NCBI RefSeq assembly: GCF_014395225.1
Contig: NZ_CP060723.1
Span: forward strand, 3,348,001 to 3,412,000
Direction: 5' to 3'
Source of the DNA: Pedobacter roseus
GTDB lineage: Bacteria; Bacteroidota; Bacteroidia; Sphingobacteriales; Sphingobacteriaceae
DNA: 64,000 bases
How positions within the stretch are numbered: the first letter of the stretch is position 1; each line of letters begins with the position of its first letter. Below, piece by piece: positions 16,335 to 25,972 of the stretch. The translations under genes were made by a program, and so were the position numbers. The notes below the pieces were generated by a model. The model was not told the DNA's origin. It did not search any database and worked only from the letters and a program-made list of their open reading frames with translations.

Positions 16335-19010
16335 ATGAACCTCAAATTTTTACAAATAACAACTTTACTTTTTGCCCTTTCTCCCCTTTCTAAAACATCA
16401 GCTCAATCGCTTACAGGCTTAAAAACCGAATATTTGGTCAACCCGATTGGCTTAGATAGTCCGAACCCACGTTTTACCTGGCAAATGAACGATGCCAATC
16501 AAGGTGCTAAACAAAGTGCTTACCGCATTCTGGTTGATACCGATTCCGGTTCGCTGGTAAAAGCCAATGCTAAATTATGGAACACGGGCTGGGTGAAGTC
16601 AGACCAAAATTTGGTTATTTATTCGGGTCAGTTACTAAAACCTTTTACTAAATATTTCTGGCGGGTTGACATTGCCGACGGGAACAATAAAAAATCGGAT
16701 AAAATCACCATAGCCAGTTTTGAAACAGGGATGATGAAAATGGAAAACTGGCAGGGTGCCTGGATTTCGGATACTGAAAATACCAAACTTAAACCTGCAC
16801 CCTATTTCCGCAATACCTTTAGTACCAGTAAAAAAATTAAATCTGCCAGGGCTTATATTGCTGCTGCCGGATTATACGAACTTTCGATCAATGGAAAGAA
16901 AATCGGCAATCACCGCATGGATCCAATGTACACCCGGTTTGACAGGCGTACGCTATATGTTACTTATGATGTAACCGATGCCATCAGCCAGGGTAAAAAT
17001 GCCATTGGTGTATTACTAGGCAATGGCTGGTATAACCATCAATCAACCGCAGTTTGGTATTTCGACCGTGCTCCCTGGCGCAACAGACCTACCTTTTGTC
17101 TTGATGTATGCATCACTTACGAGGATGGCACAACTGAAACCATAAAATCGGGCAAAGGCTGGAAAACTGCTTTGAGCCCTATTGTTTTCAACAGCATTTA
17201 CACGGCTGAGCATTATGATGCGCGTTTAGAAAAAACAGGATGGAATACCCCAAATTTTGATGATAAAGACTGGAAAGAAGTGATGTTCCGTTCTGCACCA
17301 TCAAAAAATATTGTTGCACAGGCCTTACACCCTATCCGTAATGTGGAGGAAATAACCAGTAAAAGCATTAAAAAGTTTAACGATACCACCTACCTGTTCG
17401 ATCTGGGTAGAAATATTTCGGGTGTAAGCAAAATCACTGTAAATGGCCCTGCCGGAACGGTTATTAAACTTAAACACGGCGAGCGCTTATATCCTAACGG
17501 ACGTGTGGATATCTCAAATATCGATGCCCATTACCGCCCAACAGATAATACAGATCCTTTTCAAACCGATATTTTAATCCTGAATGGAAAAGGCGCACAA
17601 AGTTTTATGCCACATTTTAACTATAAAGGTTTTCAATATGTGGAGGTAAGCAGCTCTGCTCCTGTACAATTGAAAAAAGAAGATTTGGTTGGCTATTTTA
17701 TGCATAGCGATGTACCAGTAGTTGGCGATGTTAAATCGTCAGAACCGATTATTAATAAAATCTACTACGCCACCAACAATTCATACTTATCAAATCTTTT
17801 TGGTTACCCGACCGATTGTCCGCAAAGAGAGAAAAATGGATGGACGGGCGATGCCCAGATTGCGATAGAAACGGGTCTTTACGGGTTTGATGGCATCACC
17901 ATTTACGAAAAATGGCTGGCCGATCACCGTGATGAGCAACAGCCAAACGGTGTGTTGCCTTCTATAATCCCTACTGATGGCTGGGGTTATGAATGGGGCA
18001 ACGGACCAGACTGGACCAGTACAATCGCCATTATACCCTGGAATGTTTACCTGTTTTACGGCGATCACAAATTGCTTGCCGATTGTTATTCAAACATCCG
18101 GAAATATGTAAACCACATCGACGAGACCTATCCTACCGGCTTAACAACCTGGGGTTTGGGCGATTGGATTCCGGTAAAATCCAAATCACCGGTAGAGCTT
18201 ACTTCAACCTGTTATTATTATGCCGATGTGGTGATTTTGGCTAAAGCCGCCAAAATTTTAGGCAAAAACGATGATTATGAAAAGTATATGGCTTTGGCAA
18301 AAAAAATCAAAGACGCCTTTAATGCAAAATACCTGAATAGAGAAAAAGGGATTTACAACACGGGCATCCAAACCGAAATGAGCGTTCCATTGTACTGGAA
18401 AATTGTTCCGGAAGAATCAATTGCCCTTGTTGCCAAAAACCTGGCCAAACGTGTAGAAGCTGATGGTTTCCATTTAGATGTAGGATTATTGGGCACTAAG
18501 GCCATTTTAAATGCTTTAAGCGAAAATGGTTACAGCGATATTGCCTACAAAGTTGCGGCACAAAAAACTTATCCAAGCTGGGGCTGGTGGATGGAAAATG
18601 GCGCCACTACGTTATACGAAAACTGGCCGATTGATGCGAAATCAGATATCTCAATGAACCACATCATGTTCGGAGAAATCGGTGCCTGGTTATATAAATC
18701 ACCGGGTGGTATTAAGCCAGATGAAAAACAGCCTGGTTTTAAACATGTAATTCTAGACCCACATATTATGGAAGGTCTAAATTCTTTCGAAGCCAGTCAC
18801 ATTGGTCCTTATGGAAAGATTAGCAGTGCGTGGAAAAGAATAAATGATGGGATTAGATACGATATTATTATTCCGGCTAACTCTACCGCCAGCATTAACT
18901 TACCGGTAAATTTAGACGCTACTATTTCTGTTAACGGTAAACCTGCCACTGGTAACAAAATAGATTTAGCGGCCGGTAATTATGTAATTGAGCAAAAAGT
19001 AGGGAAATAA
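16335..19010 (+). CDS. Secreted alpha-L-rhamnosidase (GH78)
   Basis: 891 residues with an N-terminal signal peptide (cleaved near SKTSAQ-S). Beta-sandwich domains come first: the fibronectin-like Bac_rhamnosid_N start GLKTEYLVNPIGLDSPNPRFTW, then an accessory carbohydrate-binding domain (about 150-310) and the concanavalin-like domain. The (alpha/alpha)6 catalytic barrel follows (about 470-800) and has the GH78 signature DCPQREKNGWTGDAQ near 497-511, which carries the acidic residues. A small C-terminal beta domain ends it. It removes terminal alpha-L-rhamnose from plant or microbial glycans and glycosides, outside the cytoplasm. No SusC/D pair lies nearby, so this is not a classical PUL. Confidence 0.93.
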   Translation: MNLKFLQITTLLFALSPLSKTSAQSLTGLKTEYLVNPIGLDSPNPRFTWQMNDANQGAKQSAYRILVDTDSGSLVKANAKLWNTGWVKSDQNLVIYSGQLLKPFTKYFWRVDIADGNNKKSDKITIASFETGMMKMENWQGAWISDTENTKLKPAPYFRNTFSTSKKIKSARAYIAAAGLYELSINGKKIGNHRMDPMYTRFDRRTLYVTYDVTDAISQGKNAIGVLLGNGWYNHQSTAVWYFDRAPWRNRPTFCLDVCITYEDGTTETIKSGKGWKTALSPIVFNSIYTAEHYDARLEKTGWNTPNFDDKDWKEVMFRSAPSKNIVAQALHPIRNVEEITSKSIKKFNDTTYLFDLGRNISGVSKITVNGPAGTVIKLKHGERLYPNGRVDISNIDAHYRPTDNTDPFQTDILILNGKGAQSFMPHFNYKGFQYVEVSSSAPVQLKKEDLVGYFMHSDVPVVGDVKSSEPIINKIYYATNNSYLSNLFGYPTDCPQREKNGWTGDAQIAIETGLYGFDGITIYEKWLADHRDEQQPNGVLPSIIPTDGWGYEWGNGPDWTSTIAIIPWNVYLFYGDHKLLADCYSNIRKYVNHIDETYPTGLTTWGLGDWIPVKSKSPVELTSTCYYYADVVILAKAAKILGKNDDYEKYMALAKKIKDAFNAKYLNREKGIYNTGIQTEMSVPLYWKIVPEESIALVAKNLAKRVEADGFHLDVGLLGTKAILNALSENGYSDIAYKVAAQKTYPSWGWWMENGATTLYENWPIDAKSDISMNHIMFGEIGAWLYKSPGGIKPDEKQPGFKHVILDPHIMEGLNSFEASHIGPYGKISSAWKRINDGIRYDIIIPANSTASINLPVNLDATISVNGKPATGNKIDLAAGNYVIEQKVGK

Positions 19011-19029
19011 TTAAACTCCTGTAGTTTAA

Positions 19030-19056
19030 AAATGGTTCGTGTCGCCACGAACCATG
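19030..19056. repeat. GGTTCGTG...CACGAACCATGGC palindrome
   Basis: Inverted repeat GGTTCGTG/CACGAACC followed by ATGGC. Related copies are at about 33698-33726 and, decayed, at 34984-35010. A small dispersed intergenic family. Confidence 0.65.
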
Positions 19057-19152
19057 GCCCATGGCGCGAGTAAAAAAGAAGTCAAGTTTTAAAAAATTGA
19101 CTTCTTTGGACGTTAATTTACATAAAAATCAGCAATTTAATTCTGTCTTCAA

Positions 19153-19181
19153 ACCTCGCAGGTTTTGAAAACCTGCGAGGT
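19153..19181. repeat. CCTCGCAGGTTTT-GAAAACCTGCGAGG palindrome, copy 1
   Basis: A perfect 29-base hairpin-forming unit. Further copies: a half copy at 19261-19274, a full copy at 19432-19463, and one at 44705-44737. The whole gap 19011-19603 is noncoding. Besides these it holds a piece of the GAGATAGATCTCTC repeat family (19196-19250) and a GTACCGATCC/GGTACCGGAG stretch; I see no gene in it. Confidence 0.85.
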
Positions 19182-19431
19182 CTACCTAAATAAGGAAATC
19201 AATCGAGATAGATCTCTCCATTTCACTGCGTTTCAATCGAGATGACGGATTTATTTAAAAAACCTGCGAGGTTTAATTGCAATATACCGCGTTAGGGATT
19301 GTAAGGGTTCAGTACCGATCCTTCATCGGTACCGGAGCGAAGCGAAGCCCTGAAAAGCCCGGCCCTTTCACGATTTTTCATCGGGATCGGGTAACGCCCA
19401 AATCAATTTACAGTTGGCAATTTTCAATACA

Positions 19432-19463
19432 AATCTCGCAGGTTTTGAAAACCTGCGAGGTTT
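19432..19463. repeat. CTCGCAGGTTTT-GAAAACCTGCGAG palindrome, copy 3
   Basis: Full copy of the family at 19153-19181, with ATCT in place of ACCT at the left edge. It lies about 140 bases before the clpB start and could terminate readthrough into clpB. Confidence 0.85.
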
Positions 19464-19603
19464 AAAAATCCCCTATCACGACAAAAGTTCAGCACAAAAT
19501 ACTAATTATCAGCAATTTAGTCACTAAAAACAAAAACTTACCGACAAAATTTCCGATTGTAAAATCAAAATCGAAGTGGCATTTGTTTTGACCTAAAGCG
19601 GAT

Positions 19604-22204
19604 ATGAACTTCAACAATTTTACCATAAAAGCCCAGGAAGCAGTTCAACAGGCTTCTGAAATAGCCCAAGGCAATCAGCAACAGGCTATTGAAACGGCAC
19701 ACCTGCTCAAAGGTCTGCTTACTGTTGATGAAAACGTGGTTTCTTATGTTTTAAAGAAACTGAACGTTAACCTTAATTCATTAAATCAAAACTTAGATGC
19801 AGAGATTGCCAAATTCCCGAAAGTGAGTGGAAGTAATGTCTATCTGTCATCAAATGCCAATAGCGTTTTGCAGAAAGCGCAAACATTTTTAAAAGAATTT
19901 AAAGATGAATTTGTTTCAGTTGAACATTTGTTACTAGGAATTCTGGCCGTTAACGATAGCACATCAAAATTATTAAAAGAACAGGGTGTTAACGAAAAAG
20001 ACCTTAAAAAAGCCATTACAGAACTCCGCGGTGATAACCGGGTGACTGATCAAAATGCCGAAGCAACTTACCAGGCTTTGAGCAAATACGCCAGAAACCT
20101 GAATGAGTATGCAGAAAGCGGAAAACTGGATCCGGTAATCGGGCGTGACGAAGAAATCCGTCGTGTAATCCAGATTTTATCGCGCAGAACCAAGAACAAT
20201 CCTATTTTAATTGGTGAACCCGGTGTGGGTAAAACGGCCATTGCGGAAGGAATTGCCTTTAGGATTATTAAAGGTGACGTGCCCGAAAATTTGAAAAGTA
20301 AAGTGGTTTATTCGCTTGATATGGGTTCGCTTATTGCTGGCGCGAAATATAAAGGCGAGTTTGAAGAGCGCTTGAAAGCCGTTGTAAAGGAGGTTAGTCA
20401 GAGTGATGGAGAAATTGTATTATTTATTGATGAGATCCATACTTTGGTGGGTGCTGGTGGTGGCGAAGGTGCCATGGATGCAGCAAATATCTTAAAACCT
20501 GCCCTTGCCCGTGGAGAACTGCGTGCCATTGGTGCAACAACTTTAGATGAATACCAAAAATACCTTGAAAAAGATAAAGCCTTAGAGCGCCGTTTCCAAA
20601 AGGTAATGGTGGAAGAACCTGATACCCAGGATGCGATTTCGATCCTCCGTGGATTGAAAGAGCGTTACGAAACCCACCACAAAGTAAGGATCAAAGATGA
20701 AGCGATTATTGCAGCTGTAGAAATGAGTCAGCGGTATATTGCAGATCGTTTCTTACCAGATAAAGCCATCGATTTGATGGATGAAGCAGCTTCGAAATTA
20801 CGTATGGAAATGGATAGCGTGCCCGAAAATGTGGATGCGTTAGACCGTGAGATTATGCGTTTGGAAATTGAACGTGAGGCCATTAAACGCGAAAAGGACG
20901 ACAGAAAAGTTAAAGAACTTTCAGAAGAAATTGCCAATCTTTCAGCAGAACGTGATGAATTTAAAGCGAAATGGCAAGGTGAAAAAGACCTGGTAGATGC
21001 GGTAAATAACGAATTAGAGCAGATTGAACACTATAAATTAGAGGCCGAACAGGCTGAACGCGCGGGAGATTATGGCAAAGTGGCCGAAATCCGTTATGGA
21101 AAAATTAAAGAGGCGCAGGATAAAGTCGAAAAACTCAAAGCCGATCTTGAAAGTCAGCAAACTGATAGCCGCATGCTTAAAGAGGAAGTTACTGCAGATG
21201 ACATTGCGGGTGTGGTAGGCCGTTGGACAGGCATTCCGGTTACGAAACTGATTGCCAGTGAACGCGAAAAACTGCTTAACCTGGAAGATGAACTGCACCA
21301 ACGTGTGGCCGGACAGGACGAAGCAATTGAAGCCATTTCTGATGCCATCCGCCGCTCTCGCGCAGGATTACAGGATAAACGCAAACCTATTGGATCTTTT
21401 ATCTTTTTAGGTACAACGGGTGTGGGTAAAACCGAATTGGCAAAAGCTCTGGCTGAATTTTTATTCAACGATGAAAATGCCTTAACCCGTATTGATATGA
21501 GTGAGTATCAGGAACGCCATGCGGTGTCACGCCTGATTGGAGCGCCTCCGGGTTACGTAGGTTACGATGAAGGCGGACAATTAACGGAAGCGGTTAGGCG
21601 TAAACCTTATTCGGTAGTATTGCTTGATGAGATTGAAAAAGCGCATCCGGATGTATTTAACATCCTGTTACAGGTATTGGATGATGGCCGTTTAACCGAT
21701 AATAAAGGCAGAACAGTGAATTTTAAAAATACCATCATCATCATGACTTCAAACATCGGAGCACATTTGATCCAGGATAATTTTAAAAATTTAAGTGACG
21801 AAAACCGCGATGAGCTCATTGCCAAAACTAAAAACGAACTGTTTGAGGTGTTGAAACAGACCATCCGTCCGGAGTTTTTAAACAGGATTGATGAATTGAT
21901 TATGTTTACCCCGTTAAACCGCAGCGAAATCAGGAACATTGTGAGCTTGCAGTTTAAACACGTACAGCAAACCCTGGCCGAAATGGGTATAGAAATGGAA
22001 GCCAGCGATGAAGCTTTAGATTGGCTGGCACAATTGGGTTACGATCCGCAGTTTGGTGCCCGACCTTTGAAAAGGGTGATCCAAAAAAGGATCTTGAACG
22101 AGCTGTCGAAAGAGATATTGGCGGGTAAGATAGATAAAGACAGCAAAATTAAGCTCGATATGTTTGATCATAATTTTGTGTTCCTGAACCAGAAAGTAGA
22201 TTAA
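19604..22204 (+). CDS. clpB: ATP-dependent disaggregase ClpB
   Basis: An 866-residue Hsp100 chaperone: Clp N-domain (1-145), AAA1 with Walker A GEPGVGKT (204-211), a coiled-coil middle domain (about 400-525, rich in E/K heptads), AAA2 with Walker A GTTGVGKT (603-610), and a ClpB C-terminal domain. With DnaK it threads and rescues aggregated proteins in the cytoplasm after heat stress. No ClpP-binding loop is expected or seen. Full length. No CIRCE-type operator seen upstream. Confidence 0.97.
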   Translation: MNFNNFTIKAQEAVQQASEIAQGNQQQAIETAHLLKGLLTVDENVVSYVLKKLNVNLNSLNQNLDAEIAKFPKVSGSNVYLSSNANSVLQKAQTFLKEFKDEFVSVEHLLLGILAVNDSTSKLLKEQGVNEKDLKKAITELRGDNRVTDQNAEATYQALSKYARNLNEYAESGKLDPVIGRDEEIRRVIQILSRRTKNNPILIGEPGVGKTAIAEGIAFRIIKGDVPENLKSKVVYSLDMGSLIAGAKYKGEFEERLKAVVKEVSQSDGEIVLFIDEIHTLVGAGGGEGAMDAANILKPALARGELRAIGATTLDEYQKYLEKDKALERRFQKVMVEEPDTQDAISILRGLKERYETHHKVRIKDEAIIAAVEMSQRYIADRFLPDKAIDLMDEAASKLRMEMDSVPENVDALDREIMRLEIEREAIKREKDDRKVKELSEEIANLSAERDEFKAKWQGEKDLVDAVNNELEQIEHYKLEAEQAERAGDYGKVAEIRYGKIKEAQDKVEKLKADLESQQTDSRMLKEEVTADDIAGVVGRWTGIPVTKLIASEREKLLNLEDELHQRVAGQDEAIEAISDAIRRSRAGLQDKRKPIGSFIFLGTTGVGKTELAKALAEFLFNDENALTRIDMSEYQERHAVSRLIGAPPGYVGYDEGGQLTEAVRRKPYSVVLLDEIEKAHPDVFNILLQVLDDGRLTDNKGRTVNFKNTIIIMTSNIGAHLIQDNFKNLSDENRDELIAKTKNELFEVLKQTIRPEFLNRIDELIMFTPLNRSEIRNIVSLQFKHVQQTLAEMGIEMEASDEALDWLAQLGYDPQFGARPLKRVIQKRILNELSKEILAGKIDKDSKIKLDMFDHNFVFLNQKVD

Positions 22205-22216
22205 ACATAACAATCA

Positions 22217-22250
22217 AAATCCCATAGATTAAGTTCTATGGGATTTTTTT
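22217..22250 (+). terminator. Intrinsic terminator of clpB
   Basis: Stem AATCCCATAG (22218-22227) / CTATGGGATT (22236-22245) followed by a run of T, 13 bases after the stop codon. Confidence 0.88.
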
Positions 22251-22284
22251 CTTTAAAAGACAGGTTACTTTAAAATCCAAAATT

Positions 22285-22398
22285 CGTCATCTCGATCCGA
22301 TAGCTATCGGATGGAACGCAATGGAATGGAGAGATCTGCCCAGACAGATTTCTCGACTACGTTATACCCGATAGCTATCGGGTCCACGCGAAATGACA
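22285..22398. repeat. CGTCATCTCGA ... GATAGCTATCGGGT palindromic element
   Basis: An intergenic element with outer ends CGTCATCTCGA and (weakly) GCGAAATGACAG, two GATAGCTATC cores, and an inner GAGAGATCTG/CAGATTTCTCGACTAC pair. Relatives: 19196-19250, 29621-29711 and part of 8585-8630. Noncoding. Confidence 0.75.
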
Positions 22399-22515
22399 GC
22401 CGCTTATTTACCCCTAATTCAAAAACACAATTTACCTAACTAATATGCTAGTTCATTTTCTTGCTTTTTGTTTCAATAATGATTATTATTGATTACACAC
22501 AAAAACACAAATAAA

Positions 22516-23168
22516 ATGAAACCTAAATTAATCATTATGGCGCTACTATGCGCCATCAGTTGGCGCAGCTATGCCCAAACTGAAAAAGGAAGAGGCTTTG
22601 TTGGAGGAAGCCTGAGTTTTGGAACTTCCAAACAAAACAGCTCATCACCCAGCTTAAACACTTTTACCTTAACGCCAAGGGGAGGATATTTTTTAGCCAA
22701 TAATTTTGCCATAGGCCTGGAGATCCCTTTAAATCTTTCAAAACTCAGGGGTGAAAATTATATCGCATGGAATGAAGAATACGGATATTACGAAGAACAG
22801 CGTGGAGTAAAGGAATTTAGCCTTGGTTTTTCTCCTTTCGTACGCAAATACATCGACGTTAAAGATCGTTTAAGTTTTTCATGCAGGCCAACCTACTTCT
22901 ACAGGTAAATACTTTTAACCGCATTGATGATGAAGGTTACCTGATTCGAACAGATGCTAAAATAAAGGGATGGGGCGCAAGCATAAGTCCTGGCTTTAGT
23001 TATTTCATATCAAAACATGCTGCATTGGAGTTTTCATTGCCCGTTGTATCTTTCTTCCATCAAAATTACTATGCTGAAGAATCACTTTATAACTACGACA
23101 AAACCAATAATCTGAAGCTCGCCCTGCAGAATTTCACACCAACATTTACTTTCAATTATCACTTTTAA
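22516..23168 (+). pseudogene. Outer-membrane beta-barrel protein, frameshifted
   Basis: Reading from MKPKLIIMALLC (22516; an upstream in-frame ATG at 22489 lacks the signal-peptide context) gives a signal peptide cut after SYAQ and beta strands FVGGSLSFG, RGGYFLANNFAIGLEIP, FSLGFSPFVRKY. The frame then stops at 22908. A second frame continues with FNRID..., SPGFSYFISKHAALEFSLP and ends TPTFTFNYHF, the aromatic C-terminus of an outer-membrane barrel. One extra T in the run of five T at 22875-22879 joins them through LSFFMQANLLLQ to give 217 residues. Role unknown. Confidence 0.8.
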
Positions 23169-23179
23169 CATTTAATAAA

Positions 23180-23809
23180 ATGAAAAATATATTTAGCCGG
23201 CTAAAATTAAATGTTTTAAGCTTAGCCCTGCTTTTAACTTATGCATTTAATGTAAAAGCACAAATTATAGCAAACACAGAAATAAAATATTACAGAAGCA
23301 TTTTCACCGAAGAAAACGGAAAGATCAAATCAATCGGCAACACCGATTTTGAATACTACAAAAGCATCTTCCCTGAAGAAAACGGAAAGATTAAATCCAT
23401 TGGAGATAAGAAATTTGAATATTACAAAAGTATTTTTCCAGAGGAAAATGGTAAAATTAAATCTGTAGGTGATAAAAAAATTGAATATTTCAGAAGCATA
23501 TTTCCTGAAGAAAATGGAAAAGTCAAATCAATCGGAGATATGCCTATCGAATATTATAGAAGCATCTTCCCTGAGGAAGATGGAAAAATCAAATCAATTG
23601 GTAATGTTACCATCGAATATTACAGAAGCATTTTCCCTGAAGAAAACGGGAAGATCAAATCAATTGGCGGTGCCCAGATCGAATACTACAGAAGCATTTT
23701 TCCAGAAGAAAATGGAAAGCTCAAATCAATTACAGGTAAAACAGGCAGCGATTTCGATTTCTCTCCTACTGAACTTTATTACTTTATCCTGAATGCAAAT
23801 TTAAAGTAA
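23180..23809 (+). CDS. Secreted protein of seven 22-residue repeats
   Basis: 209 residues: signal peptide (about 1-27, cut after VKAQ), then seven units of 22 residues (32-185) of the form I-E-Y-Y-R-S-I-F-P-E-E-N-G-K-I-K-S-I-G, then a short tail with TELYYFILNANLK. At the DNA level this is a 66-bp tandem array (about 23273-23734) that has diverged at synonymous sites, so selection seems to keep the protein pattern. The E-E-N-G-K turn between beta-type segments suggests a repeated hairpin or beta-solenoid. It lies 11 bases after a beta-barrel gene and is followed by a terminator. I recognise no family. Confidence 0.75.
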   Translation: MKNIFSRLKLNVLSLALLLTYAFNVKAQIIANTEIKYYRSIFTEENGKIKSIGNTDFEYYKSIFPEENGKIKSIGDKKFEYYKSIFPEENGKIKSVGDKKIEYFRSIFPEENGKVKSIGDMPIEYYRSIFPEEDGKIKSIGNVTIEYYRSIFPEENGKIKSIGGAQIEYYRSIFPEENGKLKSITGKTGSDFDFSPTELYYFILNANLK

Positions 23810-23837
23810 AATACAAACTATTCATTCTTATTACCGA

Positions 23838-23874
23838 ACACCGATCTAATAAATAGGTCGGTGTCTTTTTTTTT
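23838..23874 (+). terminator. Terminator after the 22-residue-repeat gene
   Basis: Stem ACACCGATCT (23838-23847) / AGGTCGGTGT (23855-23864), with one G-U pair, then a T-rich run. Confidence 0.85.
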
Positions 23875-23964
23875 AACTGATAATCAATCCATTAGCAGAA
23901 AAATAACTAACAACATAGTTTTATTTCATTTTTTTATTTTATCATTGGATACACAAAAACACAA

Positions 23965-24612
23965 ATGAAAATGAAAAAACAATTATTAGTTACGGCTATG
24001 GCCGTGGGTATCTCCCTATGCGGTTTCGCGCAAACAAAAGGAACAAATGCAGTAAGCTTCGGTATTAATTCAAGCACGAACAAACTCTCTGGAAACAACT
24101 ATGAAAACAAAGTGAAAAACAACTCATTCACATTGGGTTATGGTTACTTTTTTAAAGACAACAACAAAATTGGATTGGATTTAACTTACGGCCTAAATAA
24201 AAGTACTTATAACAGTAACAACACAACCAGCCAAGAACAAAAAAGCTATGGTGGCAACTTAAGCTATCAGCGCTATTTCCCTCTTGTAAAAACCTTATTT
24301 GCCTATGCAGGTGGAAAAGCTGGCTATACCTACAGTAAAAATGATAGTCAATACAACAACACCTACCCACAAGTAACCAGTTATACTTCCAACCAATATG
24401 CTGTAGGCGCATATGGCGGTATCACCTGGTTTGTTTCTAAAAGATTTGCATTAGAAACGAGTTTATTATCTGCAGATTTCATTTATAGCAAAACAGAACA
24501 GAATGAGGTTGACGCTAATAATTATTTTACCAAAAGCGAATTTACTTCGTTCAATTTAAGTAGTCAGGGATTTATCAACAACCTCGGTTTTAAGATTTAT
24601 ATCCTATTTTAA
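23965..24612 (+). CDS. Outer-membrane beta-barrel protein
   Basis: 215 residues. Signal peptide MKMKKQLLVTAMAVGISLCGFA-Q, then alternating beta strands with Tyr/Gly (NSFTLGYGYFF, KIGLDLTYGL, YAGGKAGYTYSK, YAVGAYGGITWFVSKRFALETS) and a C-terminal strand INNLGFKIYILF. It is likely a small 8-strand barrel. MKKQ (23971) is an alternative start. The leader TACACAAAAACACAAAT just before the start is shared with the barrel gene at 22516, so the two look like paralogous units around the repeat-protein gene. Confidence 0.82.
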   Translation: MKMKKQLLVTAMAVGISLCGFAQTKGTNAVSFGINSSTNKLSGNNYENKVKNNSFTLGYGYFFKDNNKIGLDLTYGLNKSTYNSNNTTSQEQKSYGGNLSYQRYFPLVKTLFAYAGGKAGYTYSKNDSQYNNTYPQVTSYTSNQYAVGAYGGITWFVSKRFALETSLLSADFIYSKTEQNEVDANNYFTKSEFTSFNLSSQGFINNLGFKIYILF

Positions 24613-24635
24613 CCTATTCAACTATTAAAGCTTTG

Positions 24636-24667
24636 GCCCATCCCCTTAAAAATGGATGGGCTTTTTT
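24636..24667 (+). terminator. Terminator of the beta-barrel gene
   Basis: Stem GCCCATCC (24636-24643) / GGATGGGC (24654-24661), followed by six T. It overlaps the end of the convergent transporter gene (stop at 24666). Confidence 0.85.
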
Positions 24668-25868
24668 ATTTCTTCTTTGTTTCTATATTCGGCAAAAAAC
24701 CTGTTAATAAACCAATTAAAGGCAAAAACGCACAAACATTAAATACATATTCGATACTCGTAGAGTCTGCTAATTTCCCTAATAATGCCGATCCAATTCC
24801 CCCCATACCAAAGGCAAAGCCAAAAAACAGCCCGGCAACTAAACCTACCTTGCCTGGGATGAGCTCCTGTGCGTAAACCAGAATTGCGGAGAATGCTGAT
24901 GCCAAAATCATCCCGATAGGAACAATCAATACACCGATCCAGAAAAGATTGGCATGCGGCAACAATAATGCAAACGGTGCCGTGCCCAATATAGATGCCC
25001 ATATTACATATTTCCGCCCTATTTTATCGCCTATTGGTCCGCCCAACAAAGTTCCGGCAGCTACTGAGAATAAAAACACGAATAAATAAATCTGCGATGT
25101 TTGCACCGAAACGTGGAATTTATCGATCAGGTAAAAGGTGAAATAATTGGTTAAACTCGCCATGTAAAAGTATTTGGAAAAGATTAACAACAATAAAATA
25201 CATACCGAGAAGATGACCTTATTTCTCGAAAACTGATTCACCACCGTTTGTATGTTAATCTTTTTACTTCTCGAAAGCATAAAGCCTTTATACCAGTTAC
25301 CTACATAAGTTAAGATCATAATGGCTAAAAGTGCAATCACCGAAAACCAGATTACGCTGAACTGGCCATAAGGTACAATGATCCATGCCGCTAATAAAGG
25401 TCCTAAAGAACTGCCGGCATTGCCTCCCAACTGAAAAACTGATTGTGCCAATCCCCTCTTCCCTCCTGATGCGGCATGTGCCATCCTCGAAGCTTCAGGG
25501 TGAAATATGGAAGAACCTATCCCAATAAAAGCAACAGAAAGCAGCATGGTATAAAAATGGGCCGATTGTGAAAGCGAAATCAAACCGATCAGGGTAAAGC
25601 CCATCCCTACAGCTAAAGAATATGGCTGAGGTTTTTTATCGGTATACAAACCTACAAATGGTTGTAAAAGCGATGCCGCCAATTGAAAGGTTAAAGTAAT
25701 TAAACCAATCTGCGAAAAACTTAAATGATAACTGGTTTTGATAATGGGGTAAATAGCTGGAATTAAAGATTGTATGGTATCGTTTAACAGGTGCGAAAAA
25801 CTGAGGGCAAAAAGTATCGGGAAAACGGTTTTTTCGATAATGGAGGTGGTAGATGTATTTTCAGTCAT
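24666..25868 (-). CDS. MFS efflux transporter, fosmidomycin-resistance (Fsr) type
   Basis: 400 residues with about 12 membrane helices and a central cytoplasmic loop near 205-225. Family signatures: FSHLLNDTIQSLIPAIYPIIK in helix 1, FVGLYTDKKPQPYSL after helix 2, the motif F-I-G-I-G-S-S-I-F-H-P-E-A-S-R (near 114-128), and GPIGDKIGRKYV in the second half (motif A). Fsr exports fosmidomycin in E. coli; the natural substrate is unknown. Inner membrane. Single gene. Confidence 0.9.
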   Translation of the reverse strand: MTENTSTTSIIEKTVFPILFALSFSHLLNDTIQSLIPAIYPIIKTSYHLSFSQIGLITLTFQLAASLLQPFVGLYTDKKPQPYSLAVGMGFTLIGLISLSQSAHFYTMLLSVAFIGIGSSIFHPEASRMAHAASGGKRGLAQSVFQLGGNAGSSLGPLLAAWIIVPYGQFSVIWFSVIALLAIMILTYVGNWYKGFMLSRSKKINIQTVVNQFSRNKVIFSVCILLLLIFSKYFYMASLTNYFTFYLIDKFHVSVQTSQIYLFVFLFSVAAGTLLGGPIGDKIGRKYVIWASILGTAPFALLLPHANLFWIGVLIVPIGMILASAFSAILVYAQELIPGKVGLVAGLFFGFAFGMGGIGSALLGKLADSTSIEYVFNVCAFLPLIGLLTGFLPNIETKKK

Positions 25869-25972
25869 AACGAATAGCTTATAGGGTCAAAAATAAGGAT
25901 TATAAATTTTTAAACTACACATATTGTCCTTGCAAAAACCAAACATTTTGATAATGTTTCGGTTTAATAGTC

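Noticed and set aside
16335..19010. Polysaccharide utilisation locus around the GH78 gene
   Set aside because: No SusC/SusD pair, hybrid two-component system or further glycosidases are adjacent; the GH43 gene is 41 kb away.
22016..22213. Minus-strand frame at the end of clpB and similar frames inside other large genes
   Set aside because: They lie entirely within well-supported coding sequence, lack promoters and have no recognisable protein features.
24652..24876. 74-residue plus-strand frame opposite the Fsr-type transporter
   Set aside because: It is antisense to the conserved end of the transporter and shows no independent evidence.
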